DNA of 64,000 bases from Eopsaltria australis (lineage: Eukaryota; Chordata; Aves; Passeriformes; Petroicidae), in contig JAVTVJ010000017.1 in the NCBI GenBank assembly GCA_034509425.1, positions 62,001 to 126,000 on the forward strand. Reading direction: 5' to 3'. The translations under genes were made by a program, and so were the position numbers. Below, in pieces: positions 1-11,244 of this stretch (its first letter is position 1; each line of letters opens with the position of its first letter). The notes beneath the pieces are model-generated. The model was not told the origin of the DNA. It was given only the letters and a program-made list of their open reading frames with translations, and searched no databases.

Positions 1-634
1 TAACTTGCTCACAGCTTAGCACAAGTGGGTCCTGCTCAAAACTTGGCATAGGTGAACTTTAAATGAACTCTATTTGTTAGCATGAATGGCTAAGCAGGGG
101 AGTGTTGCAGTGGCTGAGATGCCAGCGCGTGCAGCGGTGAGAGGCTCCGGCCCTGAGCTGAAGCAAGCTCACTGGTGTAAGCAAGCCCAAGTTTGAGGCA
201 TACCCTAAAGGTTAGGGTGAGTTCCCTGTTCCCCCCACAATGCATTGTTCTGTTATGTTGATCAGCTGTTGAATGTCCCCACCCTTATTTCCAGAAGTTT
301 CTTGTATTATTATTATATGATTGGATGATGTTTCTTTGTTCCTCTCCTGTTCACCCCCCTTGGATCCTTTTCCCTCGGTCCTCCCTTTCTCCTCCCCATA
401 GCCCTCACATTATTGGTTTGATGCTCCGTAACCCCTCCTATCCGGCCCCATATAAAACCCTATGTAACCCCATATCCCTCGCTTCTTCGTCCCTGGTCCC
501 TTCACAGCAATAAACCCGTTGTGGATTCCACACGAGGAGCCCTTCCCTGGATTCTTTTCTCCAGCATCGCCTTATACACCAGTGCTTGAGCGTGCATCTC
601 TGCTTTCCACCAGCAGAGGGGGTGTGGGTGTGTG

Positions 635-666
<32 letters not shown>

Positions 667-795
667 TGTGTGTGTGTGTGGGGGTGTGTGTGTGTGTTTG
701 AGCCAGCACCGGAGCCGCGCCGCACCGGGGGCGACCCTGCGGGTTCGGGGACGCTCGTGATCGGGGCGCGTGGTGCCCTCGCCGCCGGCATCACA
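1..795 (+). mobile_element. LTR, probably solo and 5'-truncated by the window edge
   Basis: Seen: a TATA-like box (TATAAAACC, 451) followed about 60 bases later by a poly(A) signal (AATAAA, 509-514), then a GC-rich tail ending GGCATCACA near 795. This order of promoter, poly(A) signal and short downstream segment is that of a retroviral LTR on the plus strand. The start was not found, and no TSD can be tested because the left boundary may lie outside the window. No adjoining gag, pol or env is visible, so it is probably a solo LTR. The 3' end is approximate. Confidence 0.5.
617..698. repeat. (TG)n microsatellite interrupted by G runs
   Basis: About 80 bases of TG dinucleotides broken by GGGG interruptions, lying downstream of the poly(A) signal of the LTR at 1-795. 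The long open frames across it on both strands (Val/Cys/Gly-rich or Thr/His-rich) are products of the repeat, not genes. Confidence 0.9.
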
Positions 796-859
796 AGGGG
801 CACGCCGCGCCAGGGGAGGAAATAGAGTAAGACTGGATGCCTTCATAGAAGGGGTTGAG

Positions 860-1156
860 ACCCTGGTACTGAGAAGAGGGCCCAAAGGCTGGCTCAAAGT
901 GGAAGATAAGAGCAGCTAAGGGCCTGCCCGCATGGACATGGAGAAAGAATCCAATGAGGTGCTAGAAGATCCCAGACCATAAATCACCATTGGACCAAGG
1001 GATGCACGCAGTGCACGTGAAGATCAGGTGCACAGACTGTAAGAGTATAAAGGCCTAAGGATTTCTTTGTTCAGAGTCCCTCTCTGGAGGCACCCAGTTT
1101 GAGCTGAAATAAACTGACTCTGCCTCAAAACCCAGGGTCTGAACTCTTCTTTAACA
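860..1156 (+). mobile_element. LTR-like segment with promoter and poly(A) signal
   Basis: TATAAAGG at 1046-1053, AATAAA at 1108-1113, and a possible LTR terminus ...TTTAACA at 1156. The spacing matches an LTR promoter and poly(A) site, but the left end is not defined and no TSD was found. No open frame is associated. It could also be the 3' part of a longer, older ERV fragment. Confidence 0.35.
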
Positions 1157-3000
1157 AGTAGTATAACTCATTTTTCCTCGTAAACTCTTACCTTTACACA
1201 AGGCTAGGTGGAAACTGGCTATTTTAAATAAAAAGGTACACTCTATAAGGAGGTGCTGAAGCTGGTAGCTCAGTACAGGCAAGGTTACCACAGTGCCAGG
1301 TTAAAAAAGTAGCAAGACTAAGTGAGAGCATATTTCAAATAGGCACACTTGCATACAATACATGCATACAAAGCCAGCCACACAGAGCAATACAGAAAAA
1401 TACAGCAGCACTCTCACAAACAGCACTAATGGCCCGGCCCATTCCTCTCTCTGGCTGATCAGGATGAAAGCTCATTAATGGAAAATACATACATATGCAC
1501 ATAAGAATCCCTCCAGTAGCTAGCCCCGTTCCTGACAACTGGGCATGAGAACTCTCAAGGCCTGCAGCCCCACTCCAGCTGTTGGTACTCAGACCTCATG
1601 CATGCGCATATGCAAACACACACACACTGGGTTCCTCTAGTTAACTGGCCTTAGACACTCAGTCTATCCAGTAGCTGGCACCTAAATCCCCTGGTCTTCC
1701 AGTTGTCTACACAGACACGCACACACAAATAGGTCACTCCAGTGGCTCATCTGGACTTCTGGCCTTTCCAATAGCTGTCTCTGAGATCCTCTGGTCTCTC
1801 CAGTAACTGCCCCAGACTTACCACCTCTCCAATATCTGGCTCCCAAGTGTCTCATCCTACTTTCTGGCTAGTCCAGCTTGAATTTTACTAGCTATTACAC
1901 ACACCCACACAACTGGAAGACACTCCAGTTGCTGAGACCCCAGCCTCAGGAGCCCCTATAATTCCATGATCCCTTCTGCTGGCATTTAGACCACTATGCA
2001 CACATGCAAAATCAAAAAACCTCCTCGTCTATGAAGACTAGTTGAGGCGTTTGATAAGAAAAGACAGACTGCGTTGATCAGGTACAGGGCATGGCCAGAC
2101 AAGTGTACTTACCAGCAACATGACTGGGCATTTTATCCCCTTATCCCTCTATTTTCCCATGCTTATTCCTCTCTAATCCATCTTGATAACAGCCTTCCAT
2201 TGCCTTAGGGCCTTCCCTTAAGTACCATATACTAAGTCTAGTACAATCCCAAAATGCTCTTCCCCTGCAACCTGAGTCCTACATCCCTGAAGGCAGAACA
2301 CACGTGCGCACACACGCCCATCCCCCAGTCTGCACAGTAATATAAGGGGAGCCTCTTCTGTTGATTCCTCTCAGCAGGTCTCATGCCCAGATCAATGGTC
2401 TGACTTGCAAAACTAAGGGTTTGCAAATGTATTGAAAAAGGTAAACATTTATAGTAGAACATAAAATCCTTTATGCCAGATCATTAAAATATTACCCACA
2501 TTCTACCTTGAGGAATTCTCAAACATTTCCTTATATTGGAAACATAACAAAGAGAATGGCTTCACAACTACTCCCACTCATCATCACAGAGAATCTCTCT
2601 TTTCAGTCAGTTCACAAACCCACAGAAACTACAATTGTTTACAAGGAAAAGCAATACTAGGAACATACTATCTTTAATATGGGAATTGCACAGTCTTTAT
2701 AATAAAAAGCTTCAAGAACTTTAATGCCTACTTCAGTCAAGCTTTAAACTTGTTCTGCTCCTCTCCCCAACTTCTTTCATTAACTCACTAGTGCACGTCC
2801 TTCTTAGCTATCGGCTTGTACTTTCTCCAAATACACCACCCAAACATCTGCCTGTCATACCACATCCATCTTGCTTTCTCTTGGTCTCATAAGCAAGGGT
2901 TATCCCAATAGTTTAATGATTTGAAGTTTCTAATTTCTTTCCTGTTGGCATACACAGGAAGTATCCAAAATATATGATCCCCTTCCAGTCTTGCATAATT
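1157..3000. other. Non-coding stretch, unassigned
   Basis: No open frame with a recognisable domain on either strand. The part from about 1500 to 1960 is an imperfect tandem repeat (listed separately). The rest is moderately AT-rich with CA-rich patches. It may be degraded ERV or host intergenic DNA; I cannot tell. Confidence 0.5.
1505..1965. repeat. Degenerate tandem repeat built on CTCCAGTAGCTG-like units
   Basis: The motif C(T)CCAGTAGCTG and close variants (CCAGTTGTC, CCAATAGCTG, CCAGTAACTG, CCAATATCTG, CCAGTTGCTG) recurs roughly every 40-70 bases, with CACACA tracts between several units. Units are diverged, so period and copy number are approximate. It is best described as an old minisatellite. 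Confidence 0.5.
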
Positions 3001-3198
3001 TTTACATGCCACAGTTGGTGAGGTGACAGCGGTAGCAGCAGCAACTGAGGTAAGTCCAGGGGTGAGGGTTAGATGAGGCTGTACGGGGGGGGAGGTGTCA
3101 CCAGCTCAGGAAAAAATGAGCAGCAGCCTCGAGCATCGTGCAGACCCGGAAGGCCCCAGCAGCCAATCAGATTAAGAGGGGGCGTTGCCAGAAGCATC
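3001..3198 (-). mobile_element. Possible distal part of an old minus-strand LTR
   Basis: This GC-rich segment abuts the left end of the LTR at 3199-4230, whose right flank (4231-4480) looks like U3-R of another minus-strand LTR. The short repeats GCATC (3194-3198) and GCATT (4231-4235) read as the target duplication of the inserted LTR, so 3001-3198 and 4231-4480 were probably contiguous. The assignment to an LTR is an inference. Confidence 0.3.
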
Positions 3199-4230
3199 TG
3201 TCTTGGTTTGACACTGGCCAAATGCCAGGCACCCACGAAAGCTGCTCGCTCACCCTCCCCTGCCACAGCTGGGCAGAGGAGAGAAAAAATTTAAACGAAG
3301 GGTTCATGAGTTGAGATAACGACTGGGAGAAAACACTCCAAGGGCAAAACAGGCTCAACTTAGAGATACAAAGTGAATTTATTACTAACAAAATCAGAGT
3401 AGGATAATGAGAAGTAAAATAAGCCTGTAAAAACACATTTTCTTCCCTCAACCCCTCCCTCCTTCCCACCAACAGTGCAGGAAGAGGGAGTGGGGTTTTG
3501 GTCAGTTCATCACCTGAGATCTTCTTCTGCTGTTCAGGGAGAGAAGTTCTCCTGTGAGACCATGGGGTCCCTTCCCACAGGAGACAGTTCTCTGCAAACC
3601 TCTACGACGTGGATCCACTCTCACAAGCAGAAGTCCTCCCAAAACTGCTGTGGTGTGAGTCACTCTTCCACGGGGTGCAGTCCTCCAAGGGCAGGCTGCT
3701 CCAGCTTGGAAGCAAGGGCCCCCTCTCTCCACCAGGTCTCCCACTAGATCACAGCCTCCTCTAGGCATGCACCCGCTCTGGTGTGGGCACCTCCCCCATG
3801 GGCTGCAGGTGGATCTCTGCATCCCCCGTGGACCCCCATGGGCTGCAGGGGGACAGCCTGCTTCACCATGGTCATCACCACAGCCTGCAGAGGAATCTCG
3901 GCTCCAGTGCCTGGAGCACCTCCTCCCCCTCCTTTTTCACTGATCTTGGTGTCTACATAGTCGTTTCCCTCACATGTTCTGACCTCCTCTTCTTCCTTGG
4001 CTGGAAAATTACAACTGTGTGCCCAATTTTGGTTTTATTTCTTCTTAAATATGTCATCACAGAGGCATTACCACCATCTCTAATTGGCCCAGCCTTGGCC
4101 AGCGGCACATCCACCTTCAGAGCCATCAGGGATTGGCTCTGCCGGACATGGTGGAAGCCTCTAGCAGCTTCTCACAGAAGCCACCTCTGTGGCCCCACTA
4201 CCAAAAGCCAGGCCATGCAAAACCAACACA
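3199..4230 (-). mobile_element. Solo LTR, minus strand (same family as 10137-11244)
   Basis: On the minus strand it starts TGTGTTGGTTTTGC at 4230 and ends ...CAAACCAAGACA at 3199, flanked by GCATT and GCATC (a 5-bp target duplication with one mismatch). An AATAAATTC-type poly(A) signal and a TATTTAAGA-type promoter lie in the order expected for the minus strand. The same segments occur in the same order at 10137-11244 on the plus strand, which is how the family was recognised. No internal retroviral genes adjoin it. Confidence 0.75.
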
Positions 4231-4480
4231 GCATTCAAGGGAGATTTATTTAAATGGCTCTAGGGAGCGCAAGCGATACAGAGCACAGCAAACAGGAGTG
4301 GGCAAACAGGGGCATGGCATGCAGTGAAGGCATGGCATGACAGTTTGCACGGCACTTCGCACAGGAAGGACAAGCAGGAAGGGCTCCTCTCTGATCATCC
4401 AGGAGTAGCCAATAGAAGCAGCAAACAGTAGCTGGCGGAGAAGAGCACAAAGAGATCCTTTCATCCCCAGCCTTATTAGC
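4231..4480 (-). mobile_element. Probable U3-R fragment of an old LTR, minus strand
   Basis: Read on the minus strand it has an ATTGG (CCAAT-type) box and then TTTAAATAAATC, resembling a promoter and poly(A) signal region. It is squeezed between two younger LTR insertions (3199-4230 and 4481-5695) and has no coding content. Confidence 0.35.
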
Positions 4481-5695
4481 TGTCTTGGTTTGAAAGACAG
4501 GTGTCTGCTAAGGAAGGCAGGAGCCTCCCTTGGAATGGAAAATATTACCCCCTTCCCTCCGAATTATTATAATTTTGAAATTAAGGGGCTTTCAGGCAAA
4601 GATATGAGAAAAAGAATAACAGTTCTTTACTAGTGTGTGTATGTATAACAAGGCAAACAAAAAACAACAATGGTAACAACAACAAACAAGAACAGAAAAC
4701 CCAATAAACAGTCTTTTCCCACTGTTAAAGCAATTTCCCCTTTGGTGTAGTTATGGTCGCAGCAGGCAGGGGTGCTGGCAGGCTCCCAGCTGTGCAGGGC
4801 AGGTGCGATGACTCCCCCTCGGCTGCAGGGGACGCTGTGGCGCAAGTCCAGCCATGTCTTTGTACATGGACAATGGCAGATGGGCTTGGCGGAAGGGATG
4901 GAAATGGGGCTTCCTTTACAAATCCCCAGGGGCAGCCAATCCCGGTGCCCTCTCTGGACAGCAAAAAGGAGCTGTAGCAGTGACCTCGGAATAGCAAGCT
5001 GAGAAGGCAGGGATGAGCAGTCTCAGAGTGGTAGATGAGATGTATCAGAAACTTGGCAGATGTAGCTGGAACTGAGGGGCGTCCTGGCAGGGCAGGGGGT
5101 GCAGAGCTACAATGTAGCGAAAACTCGGAACAGTGGCAAAAAAAAAAAAAAAAACAACGGCAGGGTGGGGCAGCACCAGCCCGGCTCCCGAGCAGGGCAG
5201 GGAAAAGGCTCCCTGGAAGGAGAAAGGGCTTGGGATCCCAGGGTTTCCCCCTGAGGCACCTGAGCAGATGGTGAAAGTCCTTTTTTAGTGAGGTAGGGTG
5301 TTAATAAGGTCCCAGTTCAGTGACTGCTCTCACGAGCAGAGGCTCACCCCACAGTAGAAGAAGCAGGACCGGGCTGGCATCCGGCAGCAGCAGGGAATTC
5401 CCTCCCCCAAGCAGCATCTCCAACTGTCCTCCTCTGAAGCCGAGCAGAAAAGAGATAGCAGATGCCCCAGCCCCTTCTTTTTCCAGCCCAATTCTCGAGG
5501 TATCTCTGTCCCTCCCAGAGAAACCCCCAGGTAAAAAGAGAGAGTAGACAGCTGGACCCCCCTCTAAGCTGAGGCCACTTCTTTTGTCTCTCTTAAGTAC
5601 CCGGTCGTTATTGTCTCATAGCAACACGTGGGGGTGGGGGGGGGGGGAAATTCTTTGAGAGAAAGAAACAAAAGAAAGAATCTTAAACCCCAACA
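4481..5695 (-). mobile_element. Solo LTR, minus strand (same family as 11762-12718 and 25149-26075)
   Basis: On the minus strand it begins TGTTGGGGTTTAAG at 5695 and ends ...TTTCAAACCAAGACA at 4481. Flanks TTAGC (4476-4480) and TTAGT (5696-5700) are a 5-bp target duplication with one mismatch. It shares with the two plus-strand copies the GGTACTTAAGAG promoter-like segment near its start and a common terminal segment. It is 1215 bp, longer than the others (957 and 927), partly through A-rich and G-rich simple tracts. Confidence 0.85.
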
Positions 5696-5724
5696 TTAGT
5701 GTACTAGTGTAAGCTTCCTCAGTT

Positions 5725-6840
5725 ATGGTGTTGACATGCCATAGAGCTCAATCCCCTGTAACTGTGGGAGTCACTGACCCAGCCGTGCCAAGAGGCCTCC
5801 AGACAGACCTGCTGATGGTAGATGCAGCTCTCCAGGTCACAGGTTGCTGGGAGTGCTTGATACCTCTGTCTGAGGCTGGGGCAGACAAGCAGTTCTTTTG
5901 CAAAAGATGTGCTGTGGTTGAGGAGCTGTGTCACCAGGTGAAGGAGCTGCAGGAGGAAGTGAACAGGCTACATAGTATTTGAGCAAACAAGCAAGAGACT
6001 GAATGGTTATTTTCAGAGACACTAGTCTCAAGACTCAGGAGTCTCAAGCCTCCATTGTAGTGGAGATGCAGGTGGACTCAGAACCCTGCAGGGTAATTAG
6101 TCAAGGGTCTGTTAAAGATGAAGGCTAGAAGCAGGTCGCATGTAACAGGAAGAAGGTTCTTCCTCCTCAGAATTTGACAAGTAGGACTGGCACTTTCTAC
6201 AACAGGTATGAGGCCCTGGAACTAGAAGGCCAGACAACTGATGAGATGGGCAAAGGTCCTTCTGGGATAGAGGGGGCTCCTAAAGCAACCCCACCTGTAT
6301 GCACATCCTGACCTCCTTTGTTAAGAGAAGAGTAGTTGTAATAGGAGACTCCCTTCTAACGGGAATGGAGGGTCCGATATGCAGACCAGACCCAACTCAT
6401 AGGGAAGTCTGTGGTCTCCCAGGGGCTCGGATAAGGGACATTACTGGAAAACTCTCCAGTCTAGTAAGGCCCTCTGATTACTATCCCCTATTGGCTATTC
6501 AAGCCAGCAGTGACAAAATAACAAAGGCAAGTCTGAGGGCAATCAAAAGAAACTTCAGGGCCCTGGCGCAATTGGTAGAAGGATCAGGAGCACAGATAGC
6601 GATTTCCTCGAATCTTCTGGTAACAAGCAATAATATTGATAGGAATAGGCAGATCCATCAGGTCACTCTGTAGCTCCGAGGTTGGTGTCAGTGGAAAAAT
6701 TTTGGGGTTTTTGACCATGGGATGATCTCAATACCTGGTCTACTCACACCTGGTGGGATACACCTTTCTCAGAGGGGAAAAAGAGTTCTAGCACAGGAGT
6801 TAGCGGGGCTCATTGATAGAGCTTTAAACTAGATTGGAAG
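5725..6840 (+). pseudogene. CR1 ORF1 (RNA-binding / SGNH esterase protein), broken
   Basis: CR1 ORF1 proteins bind element RNA and often carry an SGNH-type esterase domain. The first open block (5725-5982) has CxxC pairs followed by a Glu/Leu-rich coiled-coil-like tail ending in a stop. The second (6299-6673) has the esterase block I motif VIGDSLL with the nucleophile Ser, then a LPGARIRD-like segment. The expected GxND-type block III reads ASSDK here, so the active site looks decayed. A GGIHLSQRG segment near 6755-6790, after a stop, matches the C-terminal His block. Frames change between blocks. Confidence 0.75.
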
Positions 6841-6888
6841 GGGGAAATGGACAAAACCAGGCTCACCAGTGCTGAGTGATGGCACAGT

Positions 6889-7227
6889 GTGCCAAAAAAT
6901 GAGGAAACAAGCACTAATGGGATCCCTCAATCTACTTCACAAGGTGTTGGCTACAATGTACCACACTTGAAATGTTTCTATACCAATGCACACAGCATGA
7001 GGAACAAACAAGAGGAGCTTGAAGCTTTGGCCCAGTCCCAGAGATTTGACATCATTGGCATAAGTGAAACCTGGTGGGATGAGTCCTGTGACTGGAGTGC
7101 CCAGTTGGACGATCCCAGGTTCTTTAGGAGGAATAGGTAGGGAAGGTGAGGCAGGGGGTGGCACTCTATGTAACGGAAGGATTAGAATGTACGGAGCTCA
7201 CATTTGGCAACGTCACAGTTGAGAGCC
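6889..7227 (+). pseudogene. CR1 ORF2, N-terminal endonuclease domain (first half)
   Basis: Encodes the start of an APE-type endonuclease that nicks target DNA for CR1 insertion. Visible motifs are TNAHSMRNKQEEL (the Asn block) and IIGISETWWDES (the catalytic Glu block). The frame stops at 7138-7140 and resumes in another frame with GVALYVTEG. The domain is then cut by the solo LTR at 7228 and continues at 8585. Confidence 0.85.
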
Positions 7228-8584
7228 TGTCCTGGGTTGGCCCAAGGGGTCAAAATCTCAGAAGTGACCCATGCTACAGGAAGCAATACAACTTCCTTCC
7301 TGAGAGAACCAATACCAGGTAGTTTTGAGTATTGATGTATATGCCAACCAACTAAAAGTAGATCCGCCTTCAAGGAAAAAAAATCATATATAAGCAGAGG
7401 ATCCTCAGGAGTTCTTTCTCTTTTCCTTCCTGCTTTCCAGGGAGAAGGGGGATTTGGAGTTGCTGTTGAGCCTTTCAGGGTTTAGACACACCTGGGCCAT
7501 AAATTCCAACTACGGCCAGGCAGGGCTGAGACCTTGCTCCCCTCCCCCCACAGCCCGGACTCAGAAATGCTGCACTCACACATCACTGGCAGAGACCACG
7601 TGACCATCGCAAGGCCCAAGAGAGAGATTAACCCTCTCCATGCCCAGACTAAACTTCCAGACACCCATCCTTCCCTGCACAGAGAGAGGAAAGAGTGAGG
7701 ACACCTACAGAAATGCAGCACAGAGACTCTAAGTCAGTGAAAGAAGCAGAACTGATGCCTAGAGGGAGGAGCATGAGAAGTGCTTCAATAATGAAGCTGA
7801 AAATTCTTTTGTGAAACCATGGTTGGGACTAAGCTAAAATATTCCCTGTAATATATGAAGAAATGGTCCAAAGGGGGGATGTGATGTTCTAACTGCAGCC
7901 AGTGAGCCAAGGCACCTGTGTAGAGATAAGTAGGTGCTGAAGTAATTGCAGCCTGATGAGAAGCTTGAACAGAGACAGAGAAGAGGCTGTAACCTGTCCC
8001 TCGCCCTGGGGAATGCTGGAGAACTTGTGTTGCCAGGAGAACTTGTGTTGCCAATAACAGAAGAAGTGGATTTTCTTTGCTGCTGCAATAGAACTGCTCA
8101 TCCTTAAAAGGATACCCCATGGACTGTCATGACCCATCGTAGTAGCTGTGGGAAGGCTACTGGTGTGGGGGGAAGGGATATTCCTCCCAGGCAGCTGTTG
8201 GTTGTGAGGCTGAACCCATAAAAACTATTTCCTTACAGAGACTCCATGGTATAAGCAAGAGAAACTTCTCTCCCTAAATGAACTGAGAAAAGACTATTTC
8301 AGAGGTGGTAAACTGACTAAAAGTCAGTGTTGTCTTTTTGTATTGCCAGTGGGAAAGAAATTGAGAGGTAGTGGGAGGAGAGGTGGTCTGAGGGTTTTGT
8401 TCTGAGTTTTCTTGGGTTTTTTCCTTTTTTTTTAGGTTCATTAATAAACTTACTTTATATTCTTCAAAGCTTGAGCCTGCTTTGCCTACTCCTAATCCTT
8501 ATCTCATAGCAAAAATTGAGTAAATTTTGGTAAGTGTGCTGGTGTTTGGCCAGAAACTCAAATAGGCGAACTGAAACCACTACA
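7228..8584 (+). mobile_element. Solo LTR (1357 bp) inside CR1; same family as 50096-51662
   Basis: TGTCCTGGGTTGG...ACCACTACA, with a perfect 5-bp target duplication GAGCC (7223-7227 and 8585-8589). TATATAAG lies near 7387 and AATAAA near 8442, so promoter and poly(A) signal are about 1.05 kb apart, an unusually long R-like interval. The copy in P5 env has the same layout, ends and order of segments. ORFs across it are short shadows. Confidence 0.9.
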
Positions 8585-9289
8585 GAGCCTCTGGGTAAGA
8601 ATCAAGGGGTGAAAAAGTAAAGCAGATATCATCGTGGGAGTCTACTATAGACATCCTAGCCAGGACAATGATGCTGATGAATTATTCTTTGAGCAACTAA
8701 GGGACACTTCCAAGTCAACTGCCCTTTTCCTTATGGGGGACTTCAACTTGACAGAAATTAACTGGGAGCATCACACAACCAAGGCCAGAAGATTCCTAAG
8801 GAACCAGGATGACAACTTCATGGAACAGGTCCTAAGGAAGTCACCTTGGAAAGATGCCCTCCTTGACCTACCGCTTGTCAACTGTGTGGATCTTGTGAGT
8901 GAAGTGGTGATTGGCAGCCATCTTGGCCACAGCAACTACAAAGCAATCGAGTTTAAAATCTCTAGTGACAGGAGGAAAAGTGCCAGCAAAACCTCAACTC
9001 TGGACACAAGGAGAGCAGACTTCAGGCTGCTCAGGAACCTAGTGAGTAAAGGTCCCCTGAGAATGTTTTTGCAGGTGCTGGGGTTGATCAGTGCTGGTCA
9101 CTTTTTAAACATCACATCCTAAGGGCAAAGGAGCAGGCGATTCCCAAATGTTGGAAGTCAAGCAGGCAAGGCAGAAGGCCAGCTTGGCTGAACAGGAATA
9201 TTTTCTTGGAAAGAAGGCAAAAGAGGAACGTGTATGGCCAGTGGAAGCAAGGTCAAGTGACATGGAAAGAATACAGAGATGCTGCTCAT
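8585..9289 (+). pseudogene. CR1 ORF2, second half of endonuclease and endonuclease-RT linker
   Basis: Continuation of ORF2 after the LTR. The frame 8634-9122 contains VYYRHPSQ, LMGDFNL (Asp/Asn block) and SHLGHSNYKAIEF (terminal SDH-like block, here SHLGHS), so the endonuclease fold is complete in sequence although split. From about 9123 the linker before the reverse transcriptase (PAWLN..., QVTWKEYRDA) is readable in a shifted frame. The element ends abruptly at 9289 against a minus-strand CR1; its RT domain is missing. Confidence 0.8.
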
Positions 9290-10075
9290 TTGGATTGGAA
9301 GGGACCTTTACAGATCATCTAGTCCAACCCCCCCTAAATGAACAGGGACATCTTTAACTAGATCAGGTTGCTCAGAGCCCCATCCAATCTAACCTTTAAT
9401 GTTTCCAGGGATGGGGAAACATTTGAATCTACCCTCTTTTAGTTTAAAACCATTACCCCTTGTCCTATTGAAAAAGGCCCTGCTAAAAAGGCTCTCTCAG
9501 TCTTTCTTATAAGCCCCCCCCCCCCTTAAGTATTGAAAGACCACAATAAGGTCTCCCCAGAGCCCAGCCTAAACAACCCCAACTGTTTCAGCCTTTCCTA
9601 ACAGGAGAGGTGCTGGACCCCTCTGATGATCACTTTTGTGGCCCTCTTCTGGACCCACTCTAAGAGGTCCATGTCTTGTACTGAGGACTCCAGAGCTGGA
9701 TGCAGCACTGCAAGTGGGGTCTCACCAGAGCAGAGCAGAGTAGAGGGGCAGAATCACCTCCCTTGACCTGCTGGCCACGGTGCTTTGGATACAGCCCAGG
9801 ACATGGCTGGTTTCTGGGCTGCAACTTCACATTGTCAGCTCATGTCCAACCTCTCATCCACCAGCACCCCCAAGTCCTTCTCAGCAGGGCTGCTCTTGAT
9901 CTGTTCATCCTCCAGCCTGGATTGATACCAGCTGCCCCAACCCAGGTGCAGAACCTTGCACTTGGCCTTGTTGAACCTCATGAGGTTCATATATGACCAC
10001 TTTTCGAACTTGTCCAGGTCCCTCTGGATGGAATCTAATCCCTGAGGCATGCCAACCACACCATATGTCCATGTC
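9290..10075 (-). mobile_element. CR1 LINE 3' end, minus strand
   Basis: On the minus strand this is the C-terminal part of the CR1 reverse transcriptase ([12 protein letters not shown]..., [14 protein letters not shown]..., [15 protein letters not shown]) followed by the CR1 3' segment up to the terminal ...TTTACAGATCATCTAGTCC-like region at 9290. It is 5'-truncated, as usual for CR1. It meets the plus-strand CR1 head-on at 9289/9290. Confidence 0.85.
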
Positions 10076-10136
10076 TGCCTTGTACTAGGGAGCCCAGAAC
10101 TGACCACGAGATCACATCTGGAGTCCCAAATGCTGG
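10076..10136 (-). repeat. Short CR1-derived remnant
   Basis: About 60 bases resembling the minus strand of a CR1 segment (AGGGAGCCCAGAACTG-like) but not collinear with the neighbouring CR1 3' end. Too short for firm assignment. Confidence 0.35.
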
Positions 10137-11244
10137 TGCATTGGGTTTGCACAGCCAGGTTTTGGTAGCAGGGAGCTATAGGGGTGGCTTGTGCGAAGAT
10201 GCCAGAAGCTTCCATTATTTCCAACAGAGCCAATGCCAGCCAGCTCCAAGATGGACCTGCTCCTGGCCAAGGCCAAGCCAATCAGAGATGGTAGTAACAC
10301 CTCTGTGATAACATATTTAAGAAGAAAAAAAGAAAAAGTTATTGCACAGAATTGTGGCCAGAGAAGAGCAGATTGAGAATATGTGAGAGGAACAACCAAG
10401 GTCAGTGAAAAAGGAGGGGGAGGAGGTGCTCCAGGCACTGGAGCTGAGATTCCCCTGCAGCCCATGGTGAAAACCATGATGAAGCAGCTGCGCCCCTGCA
10501 GTCCATGGAGATCCATGGGGATGCAGAGTTACATCTACAGCCCGTGGAGGAGACCCATGCTGGAGCAGGTGAATGCCTGAGAAGAGGCTATGAACCCACA
10601 GTAGGTCGGTGCTGGAGCAGGGTCCCGGCAGGGACCTGCAGACCCATTGAGAGAGGAGCTCACACTAGAGCAGGTTTCCTGGTAGGACTTGGGACCACAA
10701 CAGGCATTGAAGCAGGCTGTGCCTGAAGGACTGCCCCCCATGTAAAGGGACCCATGCTGGAGCAGTTCATGAAGAACTGTAGCCCATGGGAAGAATTCAC
10801 ATTGGAGAAGTTTGTGGAGGACCGTCTCCCATGGAAAAGATCCTAAGCTGGAGAAGGGGAAGGGCTCCTCTCCCTGAAGAGGAAGCAGCAGCAGCAGCAA
10901 CCACCTGTAATGAACTGACCGTAAGCCCCAGTCCCTGCCTTCCTGTGCCACTGGGGTAGGGGGAGAAGGAGGTAGAGCCCAGGAAGGAGAGGGGTGGAGG
11001 GAAAGTGTTTTTAAGATTTGTTTTACTTCTCATTATCCTGCTCTGATTTTGACTGGTAATAAATTCAATAATTTCCCCAAGTCAAGTCTGTTTTGCCCAT
11101 GATGATAATTGGTGAGTGATCTCTCCCTGTCCTTATCTCAACTCATGAACTGTTTTTTATATTTTCTCTCCCCTGCCCAACTGAGGGGAGTGATAGAGCA
11201 GCTTCGGTGGATGCCTGACATCCAGCCAGGGTCAAACCACCACA
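10137..11244 (+). mobile_element. Solo LTR, plus strand (same family as 3199-4230)
   Basis: Begins near TGCATTGGGTTTGCAC and ends ...GGTCAAACCACCACA. It carries ATATTTAAGAAG (promoter-like, about 10312) and AATAAATTC (about 11058). Several shared segments, for example ACCAAGGTCAGTGAAAAAGG on its plus strand, link it to the minus-strand copy at 3199-4230. A clean target duplication was not found, so the left end may be off by a few bases. Confidence 0.7.

Larger units (their letters stand above)
5696..7227 (+). mobile_element. CR1 LINE, 5' part (ORF1 and start of ORF2)
   Basis: A plus-strand CR1 retrotransposon, recognised by ORF1 (zinc-finger/coiled-coil plus esterase) followed by the ORF2 endonuclease. 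It is split by the solo LTR at 7228-8584 and resumes at 8585. The flanking 5-bp GAGCC duplication shows the two halves were contiguous. The reading frames carry many stops, so this is a dead copy. Confidence 0.85.

Noticed and set aside
438..897. Overlapping open frames of 60-131 codons rich in Val/Cys or Thr/His
   Set aside because: They are translations of the (TG)n/(CA)n microsatellite; no domain and no conservation signal.
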